A stretch of 64,000 nucleotides of DNA, from NCBI RefSeq assembly GCF_023571765.1, contig NZ_JAMJXC010000003.1, forward strand, positions 248,001-312,000. The letters run 5' to 3'. Positions 1 through 9,036 of the stretch are shown here, in pieces. Within the stretch, counting starts at the first letter, position 1. Each line of letters starts with the position of its first letter. This DNA comes from Xanthobacter aminoxidans (GTDB taxonomy: Bacteria > Pseudomonadota > Alphaproteobacteria > Rhizobiales > Xanthobacteraceae). The position numbers and the translations under genes were made by a program. The notes under the pieces were generated by a model. That model was given only the letters and a program-made list of their open reading frames with translations, did not search any database and was not told where the DNA came from.

Positions 1-1134
1 CTCGGCAGCATGATAGGGGTTGTCCACGTAGGTGACGTTGTCGAGGACGAGCTTGGCCTGCTCGATGCCCTCGGGATCATGCGCCTTGATGACCGCGCCG
101 CCGTCCTGCAGGGCGGTGATGATGGCGATGGAGGGGGCATCGCGCATGTCGTCGGTGTTGGGCTTGAAGGTGAGGCCCAGCACGCCGACGGTCTTGCCGC
201 GCACCGAGCCGCCCAAGGCCTCGGTGACCTTGCGGGCCATGGCGCGCTTGCGCTGGTCGTTCACCGCAACGACGGTCTCGACGATCCGCACGGGCGCACC
301 ATAGTCCTGCGCCGTCTTCATGAGGGCGAGGGTATCCTTCGGGAAGCATGAGCCGCCATAGCCCGGTCCCGCGTGGAGGAACTTCGAGCCGATGCGGTTG
401 TCGAGGCCGATGCCGCGGGCCACGTCCTGCACGTTGCCGCCCACCTGCTCACAGAGATCGGCGATTTCGTTGATGAAGGTGATCTTGGTGGCGAGGAAGG
501 CATTGGCCGCATACTTGGTCAGCTCGGCAGTGCGGCGCGAGGTGAAGAGCAGCGGCGACTGGTTCAGGAAGAGCGGACGGTAGAGCTCGGTCATCACCTG
601 GCGGGCGCGTTCGTCCTCGGTGCCCACCACGATGCGGTCGGGGCGTTTGAAATCGGTGATGGCGGCGCCTTCGCGCAGGAACTCCGGGTTGGAGACGACG
701 GCGAATTCCGCCTCTGCGCGCGTTTCGCGGATGATGCGCTCCACCTCGTCACCGGTGCCCACCGGCACCGTGGATTTGGTCACAACGACCGTATAGCGGC
801 TGATGGCGCCGGCAATGTCGCGCGCGGCCTGATAGACGTAGGAGAGGTCGGCATGACCGTCACCGCGGCGCGAGGGCGTACCGACCGCGATGAAGACGGC
901 ATCGGCGTCCGCGACGCCCTCCGCCAGGCTGGTTGTGAAATCGAGCCGCTCAGCCTTCACGTTGCTTGCGACAAGCTCGGCGAGGCCGGGTTCATAGATC
1001 GGAATCTCACCCTGTTTCAGAGCCTGGATCTTGCCGGCATGGGTGTCGACGCAGGTGACGGTATGGCCGAAATCCGCAAAACACGCACCCGAGACCAAGC
1101 CGACATACCCTGCCCCAATCATCGCAATACGCAT
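1..1134 (-). CDS. ugd: UDP-glucose 6-dehydrogenase (3' end outside window)
   Basis: It oxidises UDP-glucose to UDP-glucuronate with two NAD+ in the cytoplasm, supplying a sugar precursor for acidic surface polysaccharide. The minus strand reads 378 codons from ATG at 1134 with no stop before the window edge. The family runs to about 435 residues, so roughly 55 C-terminal residues are missing. The N-terminus MRIAMIGAGYVGLVSG carries the Rossmann GxGxxG motif. The catalytic cysteine sits in GYGGSCFPKDT near residue 261, and the central NEIADLCE helix of the UDP-glucose/GDP-mannose dehydrogenase family is present. It diverges from the GDP-fucose genes across a long gap, which fits a shared exopolysaccharide locus. 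A GDP-mannose dehydrogenase is the main alternative, but the sequence follows UGDH more closely. Confidence 0.93.
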   Translation of the reverse strand, partial: MRIAMIGAGYVGLVSGACFADFGHTVTCVDTHAGKIQALKQGEIPIYEPGLAELVASNVKAERLDFTTSLAEGVADADAVFIAVGTPSRRGDGHADLSYVYQAARDIAGAISRYTVVVTKSTVPVGTGDEVERIIRETRAEAEFAVVSNPEFLREGAAITDFKRPDRIVVGTEDERARQVMTELYRPLFLNQSPLLFTSRRTAELTKYAANAFLATKITFINEIADLCEQVGGNVQDVARGIGLDNRIGSKFLHAGPGYGGSCFPKDTLALMKTAQDYGAPVRIVETVVAVNDQRKRAMARKVTEALGGSVRGKTVGVLGLTFKPNTDDMRDAPSIAIITALQDGGAVIKAHDPEGIEQAKLVLDNVTYVDNPYHAAE

Positions 1135-2059
1135 GATGAGTCTTCCCGATCAGGATTTCGCTTGCCTAAACAGCGGCGCTTTATGCTGATTACGTTCATT
1201 GCAGTGAATTCTCAATGACGTTTTTGCAGCGCGGGATAAGCTCCGGGTTCGGGCGGTCGGTAGAGGCCGCTTCTCCTCGCACTAGCCGGCGACTTCAAGT
1301 GCTCGGCCACCACGGCATCAAGGCGATCCGCTCGGCGAAGAGCGCGGCGGCGCACATGGTGCGGATATTGTGACGGCAACCTTTTTCCGCATTTTGCGAG
1401 AAGAAGCCGACCATGGGTTGCCGGATGGCAGGCTGGTATAATTTGCCGGCTATTGACGTATTGCGTTACAGCTCGGCCGGCCGTGCGAATCGTAACCCAG
1501 ATCAAATTTTGCGTTGCAATAAGGGGGGATGCTTTGTATTGCATTGCATAGCTAGGACTGTCGCGACGCAGGGAGATTTTCGCTGCCTTAAGTTGTGGGC
1601 ATTGCCTTTTGTAGTCCTGAGATGGGTGTTGCAAGCTTTGGGCGCGTGAAGTTCGCCTACCGCTGGTATTGTAAGGTCGAACTCGGCTGCCGAAGGCGAT
1701 GAGGACGATTTCGTCCTGAGTTTTCTTTGTCTCGGATACTCCTCGCGGGATGTCGTTCTCATGGGGCGCTTTTGGCTTCCTCGCAGCCTCCGCTCTCTAC
1801 GGCTTCGCCTGCATCGCGCTTGCGTGTTTTCGAGGTTCTGTCGGTGTCGGTGGCTTGGTATCGGCTAGGCGAGTTCGGTCTTTGCTGACGCAAACCGTTA
1901 AAGTGATTTGTTGAATGCGGCCCGCAGGCGCAGTCGCGCTGCGAGGGGCTGGGACGGGGCTTCATCCTGCGGATTTGGGTGGGGTCTTGTGGTGTGGGGC
2001 GGATGGGGTTGAGCGGCTTCGTCCTGCTTCGGGGGTGACGCTAGTTTATGAGGCGATTC
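1135..2059. other. 925-bp intergenic region between ugd and gmd
   Basis: No convincing gene lies here; short open frames on both strands match nothing recognisable and have unnatural composition. The DNA is less GC-rich than its surroundings and strongly G/T-biased on the plus strand from about 1650 to 2040. Two inverted repeats stand out. One at 1192-1221 has arms ACGTTCATTG and CAATGACGT followed by T residues. The other at 1702-1717 has arms AGGACGA and TCGTCCT with a TT centre. The first lies about 60 bases upstream of the ugd start and could be an operator or a terminator. The region presumably holds divergent promoters for ugd and the gmd operon. Confidence 0.6.
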
Positions 2060-3142
2060 ATGTCTGTGCAGGTTCCGTCGAACGGAAAAGTTGCTCTTAT
2101 CACCGGCGTGACGGGTCAGGATGGGGCCTATCTATCGGAATTGCTGCTGTCCCAGGGCTATGTCGTTCACGGCATCAAGCGGCGCTCGTCGTCCTTCAAC
2201 ACCGGCCGCATCGAGCACATCTACCAGGACCCCCACGAGGGCGACGCCCGCTTCATCCTGCACTACGGGGACATGACCGACTCCACCAACCTGATCCGGG
2301 TGGTGCAGCAATGTCAGCCGGACGAGATCTACAATCTTGCCGCGCAGAGCCATGTGCAGGTGTCGTTCGAGACGCCGGAATACACCGCGAACGCCGACGC
2401 CATCGGCGCGCTGCGCCTGCTGGAGGCGATCCGCATCCTGGGGCTCGAAAAGAAGACTCGGTTCTATCAGGCCTCCACGTTCGAGCTTTATGGACTGGTG
2501 CAGGAAGTGCCGCAGTCCGAGACCACACCCTTCTATCCCCGCAGTCCTTATGCGGCGGCCAAGCTCTACGCCTACTGGATCGTGGTAAACTACCGTGAGG
2601 CCTATGGCATGCATGCCTCCAACGGCATCCTGTTCAACCATGAGAGCCCGCTGCGCGGTGAGACCTTCGTCACCCGCAAGATCACCCGCGCAGTCGCGGC
2701 GATCAGCCTCGGGAAGCAGCAGAAGCTCTATCTCGGCAATCTCGACGCCAAGCGCGACTGGGGCCATGCGCGCGAGTATGTCCGCGGCATGTGGCTGATC
2801 CTCCAGCAGGAAACCCCGGACGACTATGTGCTTGCCACCGGCGAGACCACGGAGGTCCGCAAGTTCGTGGAATGGGCGTTCGAGGACGTGGGTCTCCATC
2901 TGGAATGGCGTGGCAGCGGCGTCGACGAGAAGGGCTATGACAAGGCGTCCGGCCGCTGCCTCGTGGAGGTGGACCCGCGCTACTTCCGCCCGACCGAGGT
3001 GGACCTGCTCATCGGCAACCCCAAGAAGGCCCACGAGAAGCTCGGTTGGACCCACGAAACCTCCGTGCGCGATCTGTGCCGCGAGATGGTCCAGGAGGAC
3101 CTGAAGGTGATGCAGACGGCGACCGTCATGAAGGAAGCCTGA
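2060..3142 (+). CDS. gmd: GDP-mannose 4,6-dehydratase
   Basis: It converts GDP-D-mannose to GDP-4-keto-6-deoxy-D-mannose, the first step to GDP-L-fucose. The product is 360 residues, the normal family length. It begins [22 protein letters not shown], with the glycine-rich [14 protein letters not shown] loop, then [13 protein letters not shown] and the [13 protein letters not shown] segment. The catalytic YxxxK lies in [12 protein letters not shown]. An ATG twelve bases upstream (2048) is in frame, but the ATG at 2060 has a GAGGCG ribosome-binding site six bases before it and is preferred. One base separates its stop codon from the next gene, fcl, so the two are co-transcribed. Confidence 0.96.
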   Translation: MSVQVPSNGKVALITGVTGQDGAYLSELLLSQGYVVHGIKRRSSSFNTGRIEHIYQDPHEGDARFILHYGDMTDSTNLIRVVQQCQPDEIYNLAAQSHVQVSFETPEYTANADAIGALRLLEAIRILGLEKKTRFYQASTFELYGLVQEVPQSETTPFYPRSPYAAAKLYAYWIVVNYREAYGMHASNGILFNHESPLRGETFVTRKITRAVAAISLGKQQKLYLGNLDAKRDWGHAREYVRGMWLILQQETPDDYVLATGETTEVRKFVEWAFEDVGLHLEWRGSGVDEKGYDKASGRCLVEVDPRYFRPTEVDLLIGNPKKAHEKLGWTHETSVRDLCREMVQEDLKVMQTATVMKEA

Positions 3143-3143
3143 C

Positions 3144-4100
3144 ATGGCATCCTACGCGCTCCAGGGGAAAAACGTCTGGGTGGCCGGCCATCGGGGCATG
3201 GTGGGGTCGGCGATCGTTCGGCGGCTCGCTTCGGAGGGGTGCGACATCATCACCGCGTCGCGCGCCGACGTGGATCTGAAGGATCAGGCCGCCGTTCGCG
3301 CCTTCGTCGAGCGGGTCCGGCCGGACGCCGTATTCCTCGCTGCGGCGAAGGTGGGGGGCATCCTCGCCAACGACACCTATCCGGCCGATTTCCTCTACGA
3401 TAACCTGATGATCGAGGCGAACATCATCGAGGCGTCCCATCGTTTCGGTGTCGAGAAGCTGCTGTTTCTCGGCTCGTCGTGCATCTACCCGAAGATGGCG
3501 CCGCAGCCCATCACCGAGGACTCGCTGCTGACTGGTCCGCTGGAGCCGACCAACGAATGGTATGCGATCGCCAAGATCGCCGGCATCAAGCTGGCGCAGG
3601 CCTATCGTCGCCAGCACGGCAGCGACTTCATCTCGGCCATGCCCACCAATCTCTACGGGCCTGGCGACAATTTCGATCTCAATTCCAGCCATGTGATGCC
3701 GGCCCTCATCCGCAAGGCGCACGAGGCGAAGCTGCGCGGCGACAAGGAGATCGTCATGTGGGGCACGGGCACGCCCCGCCGCGAGTTCCTCCACGTCGAC
3801 GATTGCGCGGACGCCTGCGTGCTGCTGATGAAGACGTATTCGGGCGACACCCACGTCAACGTGGGCTCTGGAGAGGACGTGACCATCCTCGAGCTGACCC
3901 GCACGGTCTGCGACGTCGTCGGCTTCACCGGAGAGATCGTGCACGACCTGTCCAAGCCTGATGGCACGCCGCGCAAGCTGATGAGCGCGGACAGCCTCCG
4001 GGCATTGGGATGGACACCTTCCGTCCCTCTGCGAGAGGGCATCGCGGCGAGCTATCGCTGGTTCCTGGAGAATCAAGGCGAGCTCAGGGCCGCGAGCTGA
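3144..4100 (+). CDS. fcl: GDP-L-fucose synthase
   Basis: This bifunctional epimerase/reductase turns GDP-4-keto-6-deoxymannose into GDP-L-fucose with NADPH, completing the pathway begun by the preceding gmd. The 318-residue protein has the Rossmann loop GHRGMVGSAIVRRL near residue 15. It also has the family blocks LAAAKVGGILAND, FLGSSCIYPK and PTNEWYAIAKIAG (catalytic Tyr and Lys), then NLYGPGDNFD and the C-terminal substrate loop. Its start overlaps the ribosome-binding region at the end of gmd. Pairing with gmd leaves little doubt about the assignment. Fucose is therefore a likely constituent of the glycan made here. Confidence 0.96.
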   Translation: MASYALQGKNVWVAGHRGMVGSAIVRRLASEGCDIITASRADVDLKDQAAVRAFVERVRPDAVFLAAAKVGGILANDTYPADFLYDNLMIEANIIEASHRFGVEKLLFLGSSCIYPKMAPQPITEDSLLTGPLEPTNEWYAIAKIAGIKLAQAYRRQHGSDFISAMPTNLYGPGDNFDLNSSHVMPALIRKAHEAKLRGDKEIVMWGTGTPRREFLHVDDCADACVLLMKTYSGDTHVNVGSGEDVTILELTRTVCDVVGFTGEIVHDLSKPDGTPRKLMSADSLRALGWTPSVPLREGIAASYRWFLENQGELRAAS

Positions 4101-4138
4101 AGCGGCGGCGAGCGGCGCAGGTCATGGACGGATTTTGA

Positions 4139-5422
4139 ATGGGCAAGCTTCTCGTCTCGGCCATGAACCACGCACCGGAACTCACCGGCTGCGGTAAATA
4201 CACCGGAGAGCTGGTGGCGCTCATGGTCCGCCGTGGCCATGAGGTTGAGGTGGTGACTGCACCGCCCCATTATCCCGGCTGGACGGTCAAGGCGCCGTAT
4301 CGCAACCGCTACTCCACCGAAGTGTTGGACGGCGCGCGCCTCTATCGCTGCCCTGTCCTGGTGCGCGCCGCCATGGGCGGCGTGTGGCGGCTGATCGCGC
4401 CGATGTCGTTCGCGCTCACTTCGGCTCCCGTCACGCTGTGGCGGGCCCTGAGCCTTAGGCCGGATACCGTTCTGTCTATCGAGCCGACCCTGTTTGCGGC
4501 TCCGTTCGTGCTGCTTTCGGCTTGGCTCGCCGGCGCGCGCACCGTGCTCCATGTACAGGATCTCGAGGTGGACGCGGCCTTTGCCGTCGGGCACCTCGGC
4601 GGGGCAGGGGGGCTGAAGCGCCTCGCTGCCGCCTTCGAGCTGTTCTGCCTGTCGCGGTTCGACACCATCGTCACGATCTCCCAGCGCATGGCGGAGAAGA
4701 TCGCCGAGAAGGGCATTCCCGAGGAGCGCATTGCATTGGTGCGCAACTGGGTGGATCTCGGTCACATCCGCCCGTCGCCGACGGATTTTGCCTATCGCGA
4801 GGAACTGGGCCTGCCGCGTGATGCCTTCGTGGCGCTCTACTCCGGCAACGTCGGACCCAAGCAGGGGCTCGACGTGGTGGTCGAGGCGGCGCGGCTGCTG
4901 GCGGACCGGAACGACATCGTCTTCGCCATCGCCGGCGAGGGGCCTTCCCTGGAAGGCTTGCGGCGTCAGGCCGCGGACCTTCCCAATGTGCGTTTCCTGC
5001 CCTTCCAGCCCTATGCACGCCTGTCGCAATTCCTGAGCGTGTGCGACCTGCATCTTCTGCCTCAGCAGGCGAGCGCGGCAGATCTGGTGCTGCCGTCCAA
5101 GCTCGGCGGCATGCTGGCGAGCGGGCGGACGATCCTGGTCACCGCGGAGCCCGGCACCGAACTGGCAGATTTCCTCGCTGGGGCCGCTACCCTCGTGAGC
5201 CCGGGAGACGCCGGGGCGATGGCCGATGCCGTGCGGCGCCATCAGTCGGGCAGCCTGCCCGACACGAGCGTGCGGTGTGGTCAGCTTGCCGCGACATTGT
5301 CCGAACAGAGCGCGATGGATAAACTCGAAGACCTGTTGATGCCGGCAGGGACCGGCGATCGTCAACGTGATGCCCGTAGCGAACGGGATAAACCGCAACG
5401 CAGCAGCCCGCACGGCGCGTGA
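4139..5422 (+). CDS. WcaI-like GT4-family glycosyltransferase
   Basis: A 427-residue cytoplasmic GT-B glycosyltransferase. The N-terminal half starts MGKLLVSAMNHAPELTGCGKYTGELV, the acceptor-side pattern typical of the colanic-acid WcaI group. The C-terminal donor domain has ALYSGNVGPKQGLDVVVEAA, the AGEGPSLEGL loop and DLVLPSKLGGMLASGR. This last block matches the E-x7-E nucleotide-sugar region in position, although the usual glutamates are not obvious. It follows gmd-fcl by 38 bp on the same strand. A fucosyl or other sugar transfer during repeat-unit assembly is the best inference; donor and linkage cannot be read from sequence. The last 25 residues are hydrophilic and low in conservation features. 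Confidence 0.85.
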   Translation: MGKLLVSAMNHAPELTGCGKYTGELVALMVRRGHEVEVVTAPPHYPGWTVKAPYRNRYSTEVLDGARLYRCPVLVRAAMGGVWRLIAPMSFALTSAPVTLWRALSLRPDTVLSIEPTLFAAPFVLLSAWLAGARTVLHVQDLEVDAAFAVGHLGGAGGLKRLAAAFELFCLSRFDTIVTISQRMAEKIAEKGIPEERIALVRNWVDLGHIRPSPTDFAYREELGLPRDAFVALYSGNVGPKQGLDVVVEAARLLADRNDIVFAIAGEGPSLEGLRRQAADLPNVRFLPFQPYARLSQFLSVCDLHLLPQQASAADLVLPSKLGGMLASGRTILVTAEPGTELADFLAGAATLVSPGDAGAMADAVRRHQSGSLPDTSVRCGQLAATLSEQSAMDKLEDLLMPAGTGDRQRDARSERDKPQRSSPHGA

Positions 5423-5669
5423 AGCAGCCGTGCTGCTGCACGTGCGGGCGCCAAGACAGGTTGCGTGATTTCGGCCGGTGCACGGCCCTACGGTTGCGTT
5501 AAGGCATCGCGCGTTGCCATGCCTCGTTTTGGGACACTTTCGGGGTAGGTGTGTGATAATATTGGATGTTGTGTCTCGTTTCGTAAGTGGTGCTTGTCTC
5601 GGCTCCATGCAGGGCGTTGCAATCATCTACTGAGTGTTCTGCGCCGACGGTAAGGATGGAAGGAAAATA

Positions 5670-7154
5670 ATGAGCGCCTTTTTGCGGACGTCCTATTGGC
5701 TCGTGCTGATAGCCGGCGCGATCGCCCAGGCGTTCCTGGGAGCCGATCCGGTCGTCCTTGGCGTTATGGTGGTCATATGCTGCTTCGAGCCGGCCATCGT
5801 TCGCGGCCAGCCGATGCGTTCGTCCGACGTCATGATGCTCGGACTGATCATGTATTCCGGGTACTTTCCCATCCTCATCAAGACTGCGCTTGGACAGGCC
5901 GTTGACGAAAATCTCACCGATCCGGTCAATTCAAGCATCGTGCATTTCCTGGGATTTGCCTCGGTTTTTGTCGGATATCTGCTTTCGTATCGGTTTACTG
6001 CGGTTTCCCCCTTCATATCCAACTTGGCGGCCGTGCTGACGGACGACAAGAAGTTGAAGGCGTGTGCGGTCGTCTGTTTCCCGATCGGTGCGGCCGTCAC
6101 TGTCGCGCATATCATCTTGCGGCCGGCCGCCTCGCAGGTCTCGGTTGATGCGGGCGATTCCGTTGGCTTTCTCGGGAATTTCTCGTTTATCGCGAACTTC
6201 GCCCTTATCTGCCAGGCCGCCTTCGCCTTCGGTCTGGGCGGAGGCCGGCGTCGAGGCATGGTATTTTTGAGCTTCATGTTGCTCACCTTCATGGTTTTGT
6301 CTGTGTTGGGTAACGTGAAATACATCTTTGTTTCTTGTATATTGTCGATTATTTTTATAATTATATTTTCGCGCCATACCGTAAATGTCGCGAAAGAGGC
6401 GGTCGTTGGAGCGATTATATTCTTCGTTCTCGCCTTTTATATTTCTCCTATCATCCATCTGTCGAGAGATGCGTCTACCACGCAGACGATCAGTGAACGC
6501 GTTGAGCTCGCACTGGGCTGGCTGGATCGCGTGGACTACAATCCGTTCGAGCTGCAGGAGAGGGCGGAAGCGAAGCTGGCCGTGTATGGCTCCTTCCGCG
6601 ATCCGTCACTGAACTATCTGTTTCCGAGCACGGCCAATCTGGATCGCTTCTGCATCATCCAGCCGGTGGATCAGGTCGTCTCCCGATCCGAGTTCTTCGG
6701 CATTCAGGGCTTTGAATCCTTCCAGGGCCTGGCGTCGTCGATCCTGCCCTCCTTCCTCGTGGACAAGCTCGCCGCATCCAGCCCGGATTTCATCGCGTGG
6801 TATTACGGAATAAGAACTCCGGGCGTGGTCGGGCGCCCCGTCATCGGACTGACGGCGAGTTCTTTTGCCGTCGGGGGATATCCGGCTGCGATATTCCTGC
6901 CCGGGGTGATCATGTTCGGCGCCTTCTACCTGGTCAATCGCTTCTCCGGGCCGTTGAAGGGCAACGTCGTCGGCGTCTTCATGTTGGGCGTGTGCTTGGG
7001 CCTCATCGAGAAGGAGGCGGCTGAGATCATCGCCTTTTTTGCCCGTCAGTTTTTGATCGTGCTGGCATTTCTGTTCATCGTCCGGCAAGCGCTGGGCCTT
7101 GTGACGGCGCAGTCCGTGTCTGCAATGCCCACCCGGGTCTCCTTGAAACGCTGA
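5670..7154 (+). CDS. polytopic membrane protein, probable polysaccharide polymerase (Wzy-like)
   Basis: A 494-residue inner-membrane protein with about ten to twelve hydrophobic segments and no soluble enzyme domain. A long periplasmic-type loop follows HLSRDASTTQTISERVE and contains the NPFELQERAEAKLAVYGSFRD stretch. That architecture, together with its place among glycosyltransferases and upstream of a flippase, suggests O-antigen/exopolysaccharide polymerase. Sequence conservation in Wzy proteins is too low to prove it by eye. The ATG at 5670 is chosen because AAGGAAAATA lies just upstream; an in-frame ATG at 5634 has no such site. The central third (about 6280-6480) is noticeably AT-rich compared with neighbouring genes, a common feature of transferred polymerase genes. 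Confidence 0.65.
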   Translation: MSAFLRTSYWLVLIAGAIAQAFLGADPVVLGVMVVICCFEPAIVRGQPMRSSDVMMLGLIMYSGYFPILIKTALGQAVDENLTDPVNSSIVHFLGFASVFVGYLLSYRFTAVSPFISNLAAVLTDDKKLKACAVVCFPIGAAVTVAHIILRPAASQVSVDAGDSVGFLGNFSFIANFALICQAAFAFGLGGGRRRGMVFLSFMLLTFMVLSVLGNVKYIFVSCILSIIFIIIFSRHTVNVAKEAVVGAIIFFVLAFYISPIIHLSRDASTTQTISERVELALGWLDRVDYNPFELQERAEAKLAVYGSFRDPSLNYLFPSTANLDRFCIIQPVDQVVSRSEFFGIQGFESFQGLASSILPSFLVDKLAASSPDFIAWYYGIRTPGVVGRPVIGLTASSFAVGGYPAAIFLPGVIMFGAFYLVNRFSGPLKGNVVGVFMLGVCLGLIEKEAAEIIAFFARQFLIVLAFLFIVRQALGLVTAQSVSAMPTRVSLKR

Positions 7155-7209
7155 GGGCGGTGCGGTGGCCTTTGGATCGGCAAAGCCGGGGATGGCGAGG
7201 AACGCTCAG

Positions 7210-8964
7210 ATGTCGCTGATGAACCGGCGCACTGCCTTGGCTCTGTTGGGTGCCGGGGGGGTCCATCTCGGCATCCGTCCGAGCCCAGCCGCTGCGTCGG
7301 ATGAAATGGCGGAATGGGGCGGCATCGATCAATGGGGACCGCGCTTCCGCTGGGACGAGACCGCCGGGCTGCTGATCACCAAGGGCGGGGGACCGGGCTA
7401 CGCCACCCGCACGACCAGCGCGATGATGGTCCATCCGACCCGCGAAAGCGCGACCTATGCCGTCGCGCTCGCGGACTACGGGCATCCGCGCGCGGCGGAG
7501 CGGATCAACCGGATCGTGATGCGGCTCGCCGACGAGCAGGATACCAATCCCTTCAGCCTGACGTTCGGCACGTGGCCCTGGTATGTCGAGGAACCGCTCT
7601 CGGAAATGCGGCCGCCGGACCTCAACTGGGCCAATTTCATCGGAGCGCGGCTGTGTGAGCTGCTGTGGGACCACGGCGGGCTGCTCACCCCCGAAGCTCG
7701 CTCCAAGGCGAATTTCGTCCTGCTCAACGCCTGTGCGTCCATCATGCGGCGGAACGTTGGCCTCGACTATACCAACGTCGCGGTGATGGCGATCCGAGTG
7801 ACCGGTATGGCAGGGCACCTGCTGAACATGCGGGAACTGACCAGCTATGCCGTCACGCAGATGCAGCGCTTCAGTGCCTATACGCGGCAGCAGGGCGGCC
7901 TGACTGAATACAACAGCCCAGTCTACACGGTCCTTGCGCTGACGGAGCTTGAGGCGATCGTCTACTACCTTTCTGACGAGCGGATCCATCGCGACGCGTC
8001 GGCCCTTTGGCGCGAAACGTGGGAAACCGTCGCCTTCCATTTCCATCCACCGACCCAACAGTGGGCCGGGCCGCACAGCCGGGCCTATATGGACCTTCTC
8101 GCCACCGAGGGCTGGCCCATGGTGGAGGAACGGATCGGGCGCGATGTCCCCGCGCGGTTGCGCGCATTGCAGCGCCCCCCCAAATACTCGATCCCCTGCC
8201 CGGAGGATTTGAAGGTCTATTTCACCGATGCGGCGCCACTCCCCCGCACCGTGCGAGAGCGCTACCGTCGCTTCGCCGACAATGGCGACGAGATCTGGGG
8301 CACCACATGGCTGGCGCCGGAAGCCTGCCTCGGCAGCGCATCCATCGCCATGTGCTGGGCGCAGGCCCACCCGGTGATCGGATATTGGAAGGGCGGCGCC
8401 AAGCCGGTCGTCTTCCGCGCCCGGATCATGAAGGACAAGTTCGATTTCGCCTCCTTCGGCATGCGCGCGGCCCAGAGCGAAGGCCGGGTGCTCGTGGCGG
8501 CCTATCCGCTCGTCGACGCTGGCGATCGATTTCCCAACATGTTCCGGTCGAAGGACGGATACGAGGGCTCCGAGCTGCGGTTCCGCTTCACCGTGCAGGG
8601 GGCAGGGGCCCAGGCGCGGCGGATCGCCGACGACAAGATCGAGCTGAGCGCCGGCGGTTGGAAGGCCGTGGTCTCCACCGGACCTTGTCGCTATGACGGG
8701 CGCGATGTCACCGGCCAGTGGACCGCCCGAACCGAGGGAGATATCGCCCTCGCCGAAGTGCCGGTGCCGCTCGCGGGGCGGATCAAGCTCGAAGAGCTTA
8801 AGGATACGCTGTTTTCTGCGGGGGTGTCCGTCGTGCCGGTCGCCGAGGTCGCCAATCCGCCGGCCGTTACGGTCGGCGAGGCGCACGACGCGCGGGTGGC
8901 TTCCAAATCGCTGAGCTGGGGGGATTTGCGGCTGGTCTCGCCTGCCGTTCCGGTATCGAGATGA
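7210..8964 (+). CDS. Tat-exported protein with helical-toroid plus beta-sandwich look, putative polysaccharide lyase
   Basis: The 584-residue protein begins MSLMNRRTALALLGAGG and ends its leader near SPAAASDE, a twin-arginine signal peptide with an AxA-like cleavage site. The ATG at 7210 is preferred because GAGGAA precedes it; a GTG at 7165 is in frame. Residues about 50-350 are alpha-helical and rich in aromatic residues. They include DLNWANFIGARLCELL, a GLTEYNSPVYTVLAL block and HFHPPTQQWAGPHSR. The remainder looks like beta-strands ending in GDLRLVSPAVPV. This resembles the alpha/alpha-toroid plus beta-sandwich plan of heparinase/alginate-lyase-type enzymes, with Asn, Tyr and His candidates for catalysis. 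No named family was recognised. Position between the Wzy-like gene and hldE suggests a periplasmic enzyme that trims or depolymerises the locus glycan. Confidence 0.55.
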   Translation: MSLMNRRTALALLGAGGVHLGIRPSPAAASDEMAEWGGIDQWGPRFRWDETAGLLITKGGGPGYATRTTSAMMVHPTRESATYAVALADYGHPRAAERINRIVMRLADEQDTNPFSLTFGTWPWYVEEPLSEMRPPDLNWANFIGARLCELLWDHGGLLTPEARSKANFVLLNACASIMRRNVGLDYTNVAVMAIRVTGMAGHLLNMRELTSYAVTQMQRFSAYTRQQGGLTEYNSPVYTVLALTELEAIVYYLSDERIHRDASALWRETWETVAFHFHPPTQQWAGPHSRAYMDLLATEGWPMVEERIGRDVPARLRALQRPPKYSIPCPEDLKVYFTDAAPLPRTVRERYRRFADNGDEIWGTTWLAPEACLGSASIAMCWAQAHPVIGYWKGGAKPVVFRARIMKDKFDFASFGMRAAQSEGRVLVAAYPLVDAGDRFPNMFRSKDGYEGSELRFRFTVQGAGAQARRIADDKIELSAGGWKAVVSTGPCRYDGRDVTGQWTARTEGDIALAEVPVPLAGRIKLEELKDTLFSAGVSVVPVAEVANPPAVTVGEAHDARVASKSLSWGDLRLVSPAVPVSR

Positions 8965-8990
8965 TCTGCCTCGGCCTGCAAATGCAGATC
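8963..8990 (+). repeat. inverted repeat at the 3' end of the putative lyase gene
   Basis: Arms GATCTGC and GCAGATC flank a 14-base loop and overlap the stop codon. No T-run follows, so it may stabilise the message end or weakly terminate rather than act as a standard intrinsic terminator. Confidence 0.35.
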
Positions 8991-9036
8991 GGGATTGCAT
9001 CTTCTGAAATGGTTCTAATCGCCGTGAGGAGGCGAG

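Noticed and set aside
1212-1762. Several short overlapping frames in the ugd-gmd gap as genes or a transposase relic
   Set aside because: No ribosome-binding sites and no transposase or other motif in any frame; terminal inverted repeats and target duplications were not found.
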